A stretch of DNA of 64,000 bases, from contig JAHBVC010000001.1 of NCBI GenBank assembly GCA_019637755.1, positions 896,480-960,479 of the forward strand, read 5' to 3'. The translations under genes were made by a program, and so were the position numbers. Within the stretch, counting starts at the first letter, position 1, and each line of letters begins with the position of its first letter. This document shows, piece after piece, positions 33,755-41,960 of the stretch. The DNA comes from Anaerolineales bacterium. GTDB taxonomy: Bacteria; Chloroflexota; Anaerolineae; Anaerolineales; UBA11579. Below the pieces are notes generated by a model. The model was not told where the DNA came from, searched no databases, and was given only the letters and a program-made list of their open reading frames with translations.

Positions 33755-33782
33755 ATTATACCAATGGGATTTGCAGAGTCAA
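33755..33782 (-). promoter_or_regulatory. Consensus sigma70 promoter of rpoC
   Basis: Minus strand TTGACT (33777-33782), 16 bp, perfect TATAAT (33755-33760). Predicted start near 33748, giving a leader of about 235 nt. The gap 33513-33820 holds no open frame that looks real. Confidence 0.88.
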
Positions 33783-33820
33783 GCGCCAGCGCCTGGCAAC
33801 TCGCTCGATTCATTGTACAC

Positions 33821-36800
33821 CTAACTTAAGGGCAATTCAATATAGAAGGTGCTGCCCAGGCCGAGCTCACTTTCGGCCCAGGCGCGGCCCTTATGGCGCT
33901 CGACGATGGAATGGGCAATTGAAAGGCCGGAGGCAGGTTGGCCCTCGCGGCGTGTAAAGATCAGCGGCAGATCTACCGGTGCAATACCCACCCCACTATC
34001 CTTGACGCTCAAGGTCACTTTGCTGGTGGAGTACTTCGCTGCCAGGCGCACTGTGCGGCCGCGCGCACTAAAGCGAATGGCATTGTCGAGCAGGTTCACC
34101 AGGGCACGCTGCAACAGGGTACGGTCGGCGCCCAGCAGGCGTTCGTGGCCCTCCACCGGATCCAACACCAGCTCGATCTGCTTCTGGCGGGCTTGCGCCT
34201 CCACTTCGCCCGCCGCCGCCTGCAGCAGGCCCGCCAGGGCAAATTCTTCCACGCGCAAGCCTTCGGCTTCCTGGATGCGATCGACAGCCAGCAGGCTGGC
34301 CGCCAGGCGCGTGATCTGCTCCACGCTGGCCTCGATCTTGTGCACATAGCCCTCTTGCTGCTCGTTCAGTGGGCCTAACATGCGCACCATGGTGAGGTAG
34401 CCAGCCACCATTTGCAACGGGTCTTGCAGATCATGCCCCACGGTGCTCAGCACCTCGCGTTCGGCGGCCTTCTGCTGCTGGCTGCGGGTGACATCCTCCA
34501 AGCGGCACACAAAGCCCAGCAGCTCTGCGCCATCCCATAGCGGGTTCAACTCGGCGTGATAAGCAGCTTGCTCAATGCGCAGCTGCGCGCTCTGCGGCCG
34601 GGCACCGGCCAGGCGCAAAAAGCGCTGGAGTTCCGGGTGAGTGATGGCCTGCTCCATCGCCGTTCCCGCGGCCAGCCCGGCCCGCAGCCGCAGTACGCGG
34701 CTGGCCGCCGGGTTGGCGAACACCAGCCGCTGGCCAGCATCCAGCAACAGCAATGGCTGCCCGTCCGCCGCCAGCACCGCCTCCAGGCGTTGCTGGCCCA
34801 GGCGTGCCTGCAGGTATTGGCCGGCATTGCTGGCCGCCGCCGAAGCCTGGGCAGCCAAGCTCTCCAGATAGTGGCGCGTGCTGTCTTCAAAGCGTTGCGG
34901 CTGATCGTAGGCCAGCCACAAGGCGCCCAGTTGCTTGCGGCCATCTTTAAGGGCAAAGGCCGCCACCGAGCCGGGATAGGGCGTACCCTTCTCCACTTTC
35001 AAGCGTGCCCGTGCCGGGTTGCTCAAGAGCACTTGATCCTGAGCGCGGGTAAGCGCCAGGATCTGTGCATCCAGCGCTTCATAGCGCTCATGCCCTTCGC
35101 CCTGGCCAAAGCTAACGCCACTGCCGCCGCCCTCGTTGAGAAAGACCAGCCGTGCCAAGGATGCCCCGGCCGCCAGCGCGGCCTCCAGCAAGGGTTCGAT
35201 ATGGCTGCGCACCTCGAGGCTCGAGGAGAGGCCGTGGCTGAGCGCCAGCAAGCGTTGCGATTCTTCGGCGCGCGAGAGCACGGCGCGCCGCATGACTTCA
35301 AAGGCGGAGCCCAGCCGGCCGATCTCATCGCTGCCCGTGATCGAAAGCGGGGCGCGCAAATCGCCGGCAGCGATGCGCTGCGTTTCGGCGGCCAGGGTCT
35401 GCAAGGATTGGCTTACGCTGCGCAGCCGGCTGCGCAGCGTGGCATACGCCACCGCCGCCAGCAGCAGCAGCACGCCCAGCATCGGCAGCGCTACGCGCAG
35501 GGCCTGCTGCTGCGAAAGCCGCAGCGGCCAGCGCACCAGCACCGCCCAGTTGCTACCCGCCGCAGGCTGGTAGCGTACCCACATACGCGTGCCGTCAACG
35601 GCCACTTCTTCGTATGCGGGCGCATTAGCGTTCACTTGGTAAGGCTGCAACAATGCCGCACTGAACGGCGCCATGACGATCTGGCCTTGTCCATCCAACA
35701 AGAACGCCTGAGCCCCTAAAGCATTGATGCTCTCGAGGCTTTGCGCCACCGGACGCGCAAAGGGATTACTGGCCAGCACGGTGCGCCCCACCAATACATT
35801 GCGCACTTGCTGATTGCTGTTGCGCACCGCGGCCACAAAGACCAGTTGCGCGCTATCAGGCTGGGCGCTGCTGGGCGCTGCGCTGACCAGTTGCAGGTTC
35901 ACGCCTTGCAGCGCCAACCCCACCGCATCCAGCTCGGCCGGGCTGGGCTGCAAGCGGCTGTATTCGCTCAGTGGCGTGCCCGCCACCACGTTGCCGCCGC
36001 TATCCAGCAGGGTCAGTTGCTCAAAATAGGGAATGCTGCTCAGATGGCTCTGCAACACATCCAGCGCCTGCGCGGGCGGCGCATCTGCCAGGCGCCCATC
36101 CGCGGCCAGTTGTTGCATCAAACTTTGGCCGGTTTCCAATACAAAGGGCACCGCGCCGGCCGCAATCTGTACATTGTTATCGATACGATCGGCGAATAAT
36201 TGCTGGGCGCTGCGCCCAGCCGCCCACCAGGTCAGCGCACCCATAGCCACAAAGGCGATCAGGGCCAGCGGCACCAGGGCAAACAGAAAACGCGCTTCCA
36301 GGCTGCGTTCGCTGGGCGCCGGCTGGGCACTGTGCGTGTTCGGCCGCTCCCATTGCGGCCAGCGCGCCAAAGCCAACTGCAACAGCAGCGCTCCCAGCCA
36401 CAGCGGCACGCCTGCAGCCAGTGTGGCACCGCCCAGGCGCGAGAGCGCAAAATCCAGGCTCACTAACCAACTGGGCGAGACCCAAAAGAAGGCACTGGCC
36501 AAATAGATAAACGGATACAGCAGCGAGAGCAGCGCCGCCGCCACCCACGGCTTACGCAGCCAGGCGAACAGCGTAGTGCTGTAGCGTTGGCTGCGCAAAA
36601 AGGCGAAGGCGCCGGCCAGCAAGGCAAATTCCAACGCGGTAAATGGGCTGCGCGTATCCGCAGTAGCCAGCAGCAAGCCGCCCAGCGCTGCCAGCGGCAG
36701 CGCGGCGCGCGCCCCGAACCACACCAGCGCCAGCATCCAGGGCAGCGCCAGCAACGGCGCCAGCAGCGCGCCCCGCGCCGGCATGCCCAGCTCTGGGATA

Positions 36801-37039
36801 GGCAGCGCCGCCCCTGGGGCCAGGCGCACAGTCAGCAGCAGGATCGTCAGCGGTACCGCCAGCACCAGGGCCAGCAGGCGCAACTGCTGTGTACGCGTCC
36901 ACAAGACCTGACGGCGCTCCAGGCGCCAAGCCAGCGCCACGGCGGCGGCCAGCATCACCAGCCAGGCCAGCCATCCCAGGCCGCCCAGCGGAGGCAAAAT
37001 GCTCAGAAAGGGAAAAAATTGCAGAAAAGTGTAGCTCAC
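33821..37039 (-). CDS. Large membrane sensor histidine kinase (multi-TM, Cache-like, HAMP, GAF, PAS)
   Basis: 1,072-residue kinase. Residues 1-235 hold about eight membrane helices; a further helix near 255 is followed by an extracellular Cache-like domain (about 280-500), a second membrane helix (about 510-530), HAMP (to about 590), GAF (about 600-740), PAS (about 755-870), then HisKA with the phospho-acceptor His near 868 in VGHDLQDPL and HATPase with NLLDNAIRFS, KDSGVGIAP and GLGSTFYIELPL. The N-terminal polytopic module may be an extra sensor. GTG start overlaps the cmk stop by 4 bases, so translation is coupled to cmk. No cognate response regulator is adjacent. The signal is unknown. Confidence 0.9.
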   Translation of the reverse strand: MSYTFLQFFPFLSILPPLGGLGWLAWLVMLAAAVALAWRLERRQVLWTRTQQLRLLALVLAVPLTILLLTVRLAPGAALPIPELGMPARGALLAPLLALPWMLALVWFGARAALPLAALGGLLLATADTRSPFTALEFALLAGAFAFLRSQRYSTTLFAWLRKPWVAAALLSLLYPFIYLASAFFWVSPSWLVSLDFALSRLGGATLAAGVPLWLGALLLQLALARWPQWERPNTHSAQPAPSERSLEARFLFALVPLALIAFVAMGALTWWAAGRSAQQLFADRIDNNVQIAAGAVPFVLETGQSLMQQLAADGRLADAPPAQALDVLQSHLSSIPYFEQLTLLDSGGNVVAGTPLSEYSRLQPSPAELDAVGLALQGVNLQLVSAAPSSAQPDSAQLVFVAAVRNSNQQVRNVLVGRTVLASNPFARPVAQSLESINALGAQAFLLDGQGQIVMAPFSAALLQPYQVNANAPAYEEVAVDGTRMWVRYQPAAGSNWAVLVRWPLRLSQQQALRVALPMLGVLLLLAAVAYATLRSRLRSVSQSLQTLAAETQRIAAGDLRAPLSITGSDEIGRLGSAFEVMRRAVLSRAEESQRLLALSHGLSSSLEVRSHIEPLLEAALAAGASLARLVFLNEGGGSGVSFGQGEGHERYEALDAQILALTRAQDQVLLSNPARARLKVEKGTPYPGSVAAFALKDGRKQLGALWLAYDQPQRFEDSTRHYLESLAAQASAAASNAGQYLQARLGQQRLEAVLAADGQPLLLLDAGQRLVFANPAASRVLRLRAGLAAGTAMEQAITHPELQRFLRLAGARPQSAQLRIEQAAYHAELNPLWDGAELLGFVCRLEDVTRSQQQKAAEREVLSTVGHDLQDPLQMVAGYLTMVRMLGPLNEQQEGYVHKIEASVEQITRLAASLLAVDRIQEAEGLRVEEFALAGLLQAAAGEVEAQARQKQIELVLDPVEGHERLLGADRTLLQRALVNLLDNAIRFSARGRTVRLAAKYSTSKVTLSVKDSGVGIAPVDLPLIFTRREGQPASGLSIAHSIVERHKGRAWAESELGLGSTFYIELPLS

Positions 37040-37740
37040 GTCCCGTTGGCCAGCTCTGCCTGCCGTGTGCGCACCAGGGCCAGCGCTTCTTCTAATACTT
37101 CGCTGGCTTGCATCCCATCCGATACGAGGGTGATCGCATCTGCCGCCGCCCGCAACGGGGCCACTGCGCGGCTGGTGTCATAGGCATCACGCTGCTTGAG
37201 CGACTCTAGCACGTCTGCATAGGGCGTGCTGTCCCCGCGCGCGTGCAATTCTTCAAAACGGCGGCGGGCACGCTCCTCTTGCGAGGCGGTGAGGAAGATC
37301 TTGGGGTCCGCCTCCGGCAGCACCACCGTGCCAATATCGCGCCCCGCCATCACCACGCCACCGCGCAGACCAATGCGGCGCTGCTGTTCGGTGAGCGCAC
37401 TACGCACCCCGGCATACGCCGAGACTTGCGAGACGTGCGCCTCTACATCCGGCTGGCGCAGTTGCCAGGTGCAATCCTCGCCATCCAGCAGCACATCGTA
37501 GAGGCGTTGGTCCGCCACGCTGGCCGGGCGCAGATCGATCTCCACCGCGTGTGCCAAGGCTTCCACCGCCGGCTGATCATCCAGTGTCACGCCGCGCTTC
37601 AGCGCCGCCAGGGTGACGGCGCGATACATCGCCCCGGTGTCAAAGTACAAATAACCCAGCGCATCGGCCAGGTTTTTTGCCAGGGTGGATTTGCCGGAAG
37701 CGACCGGGCCGTCGATAGCGATGGTGAGCGGTTTGGACAT
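37036..37740 (-). CDS. cmk: Cytidylate kinase
   Basis: 234-residue enzyme that phosphorylates CMP and dCMP with ATP. P-loop GPVASGKST (10-18), YLYFDTGAMYRAVTL, DGEDCTWQLR, the VSQVSAYAGVR segment of the CMP-binding insert, GRDIGTVVLPEADPKIFLTAS and the lid with ARRRFEEL are present; size is normal. It starts directly after the stop of the upstream membrane protein and overlaps the kinase downstream. Confidence 0.96.
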   Translation of the reverse strand: MSKPLTIAIDGPVASGKSTLAKNLADALGYLYFDTGAMYRAVTLAALKRGVTLDDQPAVEALAHAVEIDLRPASVADQRLYDVLLDGEDCTWQLRQPDVEAHVSQVSAYAGVRSALTEQQRRIGLRGGVVMAGRDIGTVVLPEADPKIFLTASQEERARRRFEELHARGDSTPYADVLESLKQRDAYDTSRAVAPLRAAADAITLVSDGMQASEVLEEALALVRTRQAELANGT

Positions 37741-39450
37741 TTAGCGAAAGTCTCCACTGGAAGTAGTAAGCACGTCATGCGGCAGCACATCGGCTGCCGC
37801 CCATAGAATGATGGTTTCCTGCTGCTGCGGCGTCTGGCGGTAGAGCCACCACGCGATCACATCCGTAGGCAGCATCTGCCAGGCCGGGGAGCTGGAAAGG
37901 GTAAAGCTCTGCCCGCGGTAGGCGCGCTGGCGCGCCGGTTCCTGCACATCGGCCGGCAGGAGCAGCAAGTCTGCCTCCTCGCGCTGCGCTGGCGGCGCGA
38001 ATTGGCGGCCCAGCCAGGCCAGCGCCGGGCTGGGGCTACCCAGCTCCAGGCTCAACGCCTGGCGTTGCCCCGTGGCGCGTAGTGAGAGTGCATCCAGGCT
38101 ATCGCGCAGCAAGCCCAATTGGCCCGCCGCTGCCCCTGGCGACCAAAGCTCGGCGCCCTGGCCGGCCGCGGGGTTGCCAAAGCGCGTGGCCCCCGCCAGC
38201 GCGAACAGCATGCAAAACACGGCCAGGCTCCACACCAGGCCGTCACGCGCCGCGCGGGCAGACCAGCCCAGCGCCACCAGCAAGGTCACCACCGCCGCTA
38301 GCACCACCACGCCGGCGGCGATAAACAGCGCCGGCCGCACCGCCTCTGGCAGCGTGGCCAGTTGCGGAATGCGCGCCAACGAGAGCACCCAAAAACTGAG
38401 CAGCACCACCATCAAGGCGAAATGGCCCCAGGCGGCCTGCGGTTCGCTAGCAGGCAGTTGCAAGCTACTGGCGATCACGGAGGCGGCCAGTAGCCACAAG
38501 GGCACCAATACCCAGATCAGATCGGCCACCTGCCGGCCAGGGTAAAGCAAGATCAACGCCAGCGCGGCCGCCGCCAACAAACTGGCAGCCTGCAGCTCAC
38601 GCCGCCCCTGGCGCCAGGCGAGCAGCGCCCCCCACATGCCCAAGAGCAAGGTGGGGGCGCTGTAGCCAACTAACGCGAACAGCACGCGCCCCGCGGCAAC
38701 GCCACTGGGGTGCAGCCAGCCCGTCACGAATTCGGTCAGCGGCGCGGCCACACTGGCGAAGCCGCCGGGAAACTGAAAGAACAGACTGCTGCCCAACAGC
38801 ATTACCGCCAGCAAGCTCAGCGCGGCCGGCCCCAAAGCATCCTTAGGCAGTGCACTTCTGATGAAGAAGGCCCACACCAGCAGGGCAACCAGCACGCCAA
38901 TATATGCCGCCGGCGCGGCCAGCAAGCCCAGCCCCACAAAAGCGCCAGCCAACCTGTGCCGCCCGGCCGCCCAGGCGCTAGCCGCCAACAGCAGCCCCGC
39001 CAAGGCCAACATGGCACCGGAGGCCAGCCGCGACAACGCCACCAGGCCCGGATCCAAGGCCAAGCCCAGCGCCAGCACCAAGGCGGTACGCCGCCCCAGC
39101 CGGTTGCGCCACGCGTAGGGCAGCGCCACCAGCGCCAGGCCCAGCACGGCCGGCCATAAGCGTGCCAACCATTCATTGCTACCGCTCAGGGAGAAGGTCA
39201 GTGCGGTCAGCAGGCTATAGCCCGGTTGCGCCCCCAAAGTAGTTGTGCCCGTCTGGGCCAACTCAAAGGCAGGCAAGGCAGCGCGGGCCTCAAAGTCATT
39301 TAGCGGCAGGCTGCCCAGTTGCCCGAAGCGCAGCCAGGCGGCCACAACAAGGATCAATACGTAGGCTGCAACTTCAAGGGTTAAGGAGGGGCGGCGCGCC
39401 ATATCCCGCAGATTATAGTCGGCGCTGTCTGCCCCTGCGCGGCGACTCAC
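37741..39450 (-). CDS. Polytopic membrane protein, GT39/ArnT-like
   Basis: 569-residue protein with about 11-12 membrane helices and a short soluble C-terminus (about 470-569). The first extracytoplasmic loop has LPLNDFEARAALPAFELAQTG, in the place of the acidic loop of GT-C glycosyltransferases of the PMT/ArnT kind, and SLSGSNEWLARLWPAVLGLAL follows. It probably transfers a sugar from a polyprenyl carrier outside the membrane. The GTG at 39450 shares one base with the preceding stop (TAGTG); an ATG at 39402 is an alternative start. Fourth of a run of related membrane genes. Confidence 0.75.
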   Translation of the reverse strand: MSRRAGADSADYNLRDMARRPSLTLEVAAYVLILVVAAWLRFGQLGSLPLNDFEARAALPAFELAQTGTTTLGAQPGYSLLTALTFSLSGSNEWLARLWPAVLGLALVALPYAWRNRLGRRTALVLALGLALDPGLVALSRLASGAMLALAGLLLAASAWAAGRHRLAGAFVGLGLLAAPAAYIGVLVALLVWAFFIRSALPKDALGPAALSLLAVMLLGSSLFFQFPGGFASVAAPLTEFVTGWLHPSGVAAGRVLFALVGYSAPTLLLGMWGALLAWRQGRRELQAASLLAAAALALILLYPGRQVADLIWVLVPLWLLAASVIASSLQLPASEPQAAWGHFALMVVLLSFWVLSLARIPQLATLPEAVRPALFIAAGVVVLAAVVTLLVALGWSARAARDGLVWSLAVFCMLFALAGATRFGNPAAGQGAELWSPGAAAGQLGLLRDSLDALSLRATGQRQALSLELGSPSPALAWLGRQFAPPAQREEADLLLLPADVQEPARQRAYRGQSFTLSSSPAWQMLPTDVIAWWLYRQTPQQQETIILWAAADVLPHDVLTTSSGDFR

Positions 39451-41960
39451 TAAGGCACCGCGTAAATAGTGACTGAATCGTTTTGAAAGGCCACGGACAA
39501 GCGTGCCTGGAATTTGGCTTCGTTCACCGGGTAAGCGTTGCGCTCGAGATCACCCACGATGACATAGTGCACGTCATAGCGCTGCAGAATTTCCGCCGCC
39601 AGCGGCCACTGGCTGCTGGCATACAGCGTGCGCACGGCTTCTTCGCGTTCGCGCTCATACTCCCCCGCGCGCCACTGGCTCTCGTGCCCCGGCCAGCCGA
39701 GCACACCCGGCAGGCCACTGAACGTGGCGTAGCGCGCGTAGCCGGTGTAGCTGCCGCCCACCGCCTCTGCTATCACGCCGGGATCGGCCGTCTGCAACCA
39801 GGCGATCGCCGCGCGCGCGTCGGCGGGCAGGTAAGCGCTGCCATCCAGGCTCAACGCCTGGCCTTCGGGGCGGCTGGCCAGATCGGCAAAGGCATACAGT
39901 GGGAACACCAGCCCGGCGCCCAGCGCCAGCAGCAGGGCGGCCCACGCCGCCGTGCGGCGTAGTGACTTGTGCCCAGCCAACCATAAGCTACCGAGCGCAA
40001 ACGCGGCCGCCACGCTCCACAGCAGCCAGGCCTGGTAGTAGAACTTGAACACCGTGTTCATGCGCGTGCCAAACTGATCGCGCAAGTAAACGAACTCTGG
40101 TGCGGTCACCAGCAAGGCGCCCACTAAGGCCAGCAGCAACGCAAACTGGCTGGCGGAGTGCGCCGGGCCGCGGCCAGCAGGCTTAGCGGGCCAGGCCAGC
40201 AAGCCGCCTAGCAGCCCGAGCATCAGCGCCAGGCTGAGCCAACCCCCCGCTGCGGCGGCGCGGCGTTGCAGTGCCGCCGCCAACAGGCTGGGCAGATCAG
40301 CGGCGCCAAAGCCGGTGAGGATCGCCGCGCCGAGGGGTGTGTTGCCCAGCGCGCCGGCATACACCCGCGCCATCAATAGCGACGCGCCCCACAGGGCCAG
40401 CACAAACCCCAGCCCCCCCAAACCTGCCCGCAGCAACAGGCTGGCGGGGCGGGTGCGCCACTGCACCAGCGCCCACAGCAGCAGCGGCGCCCACAGGGGC
40501 AGGAACATGATCCAAAGCTGCACCCCGCGCGTCGGGTTGATCAGGTTGGGCAAGATGCCGCCCGCCTGCGAACTGAAGCCGACAAAGAAGGGCACAAACA
40601 GCAAAACGCCCAAGCCCACCACCACCAGCAGCAGACTCATAAATTCGCCCAGCCGCGCCATGGCCCAGCCGTGAGCCTGCGCCCGGCGGAGGGCATACGC
40701 CGCCGCCAGCACACCGGCATAGATCGGCAGATCCCAAAAATTGATGAAGGCCAGCGCGCCGATCACCAAAGCGGCCAGCAGGATCGCCTCCGGCTGAATG
40801 TACACATCGATCAGCGGCCGGCGGCCGGCGCCAGGGTGGCGCTGGAGCAATTGGCGCCAATCGTTGGCGCCATCCTCAACATACAGCCCCAGCAGCGGCC
40901 GCTTGCTTTCGTTACCGCCGCGATAGGTGTTGTAAGCCAACCCCACGGCCAGCAGCACAAAGGGGATCGAAAACACATGCGGATGCAAATCTCCCAGCAC
41001 AAAAGAAAAAGCCGGGAACTCATCGATCAGCTCTTGCTCCTGGCCGAGGAGATTGCGGTCATTGATCACGCGTGAGGCGCGCCACCACCACCAGTACGAG
41101 GTATCGAAGTAGCGTGGGGCCCAACGCGGCGCCTCGTTGGGCGGGTTCACCAGGTCTTTGACATCCAGCCAGGCCCACACCGCTGACTGCGCCTGGCCGC
41201 TCGCATCGGTTTGCCAAAATAGATGGCGCGCATGGGCAATCTCCAGCAAGCCTTCGGCGTTGCCCATCACCAGCATCAGCAGCGGGGCCAGGCCCGCCAG
41301 CCAGCGCAGCGTGCCGTAGCGCGCCGGCGCGTGCTGGGCCAGCAAGTTGAACACCAGCCCATAGGCGGCGGCGGCGCCCATGGCAAACACGCTGGCAATC
41401 CCCAGGTTGAAGGCCACCGCGCCGGCCACACCCAGCAGCTTGGCCAGCATGGCTACCATCAGGTAGCCGAAGTAATAGTAGGAGATGGAGTATCCCGCCA
41501 GCCACGGGTCATGCGGCGGCAGGCTGGGCGAGCGCAAGATGGCATTGATGAAGGCCAGCTCCATCGGCTTCTCGGTGCCTTCGATGCGCGGGTAACTGGC
41601 GCGCATCCATAACATGAAGCCGAAGCTGAGCAGGAACACCAGCTCGGTCGCTACGATCTGGCTGCGCTGCTCGCGCAGCCATGCGCCCAAGTGCCCCGCG
41701 GGCAGTTGCCGCGCCGCCCAGGCGCTGAGGCCGGCCAGCAGCAGCAAGGCCAAGAGCAAACTCGGCACGTCGTTGGCCAGCAAGCCCAGGCTGCCCAACA
41801 GCCAGAACACAAAGCCCCACAGCAGCAGCGCCAGCGGGCGCAAAAAGCCATAGCCACGCTCGGCCAGGGCTGGGAACCAACGATAGGCCAGCGGCAGCAC
41901 CAGCCAGCTCAGGCCGGCCAGCGCCAGATACCAGGCCAGGGCGCTCCACAACTCACCCAT
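39450..41960 (-). CDS. DUF2298 (Chlor_Arch_YYY-type) polytopic membrane protein
   Basis: 836-residue integral membrane protein. The family core is GTEKPMELAFINAILRSPSLPPHDPW and YYYFGYLMVAMLAKLLGV near residues 130-185, then many helices and a soluble C-terminal part (about 690-836). DUF2298 proteins occur mainly in Chloroflexi and archaea and are thought to be GT-C-like transferases. It starts by a 1-base overlap (TGATG) with the giant fusion upstream, whose C-terminal half belongs to the same family. Confidence 0.9.
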   Translation of the reverse strand: MGELWSALAWYLALAGLSWLVLPLAYRWFPALAERGYGFLRPLALLLWGFVFWLLGSLGLLANDVPSLLLALLLLAGLSAWAARQLPAGHLGAWLREQRSQIVATELVFLLSFGFMLWMRASYPRIEGTEKPMELAFINAILRSPSLPPHDPWLAGYSISYYYFGYLMVAMLAKLLGVAGAVAFNLGIASVFAMGAAAAYGLVFNLLAQHAPARYGTLRWLAGLAPLLMLVMGNAEGLLEIAHARHLFWQTDASGQAQSAVWAWLDVKDLVNPPNEAPRWAPRYFDTSYWWWWRASRVINDRNLLGQEQELIDEFPAFSFVLGDLHPHVFSIPFVLLAVGLAYNTYRGGNESKRPLLGLYVEDGANDWRQLLQRHPGAGRRPLIDVYIQPEAILLAALVIGALAFINFWDLPIYAGVLAAAYALRRAQAHGWAMARLGEFMSLLLVVVGLGVLLFVPFFVGFSSQAGGILPNLINPTRGVQLWIMFLPLWAPLLLWALVQWRTRPASLLLRAGLGGLGFVLALWGASLLMARVYAGALGNTPLGAAILTGFGAADLPSLLAAALQRRAAAAGGWLSLALMLGLLGGLLAWPAKPAGRGPAHSASQFALLLALVGALLVTAPEFVYLRDQFGTRMNTVFKFYYQAWLLWSVAAAFALGSLWLAGHKSLRRTAAWAALLLALGAGLVFPLYAFADLASRPEGQALSLDGSAYLPADARAAIAWLQTADPGVIAEAVGGSYTGYARYATFSGLPGVLGWPGHESQWRAGEYEREREEAVRTLYASSQWPLAAEILQRYDVHYVIVGDLERNAYPVNEAKFQARLSVAFQNDSVTIYAVP

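Noticed and set aside
34556-35719. 387-codon plus-strand open frame
   Set aside because: Antisense to the large histidine kinase; Gln/Arg/His-rich shadow translation.
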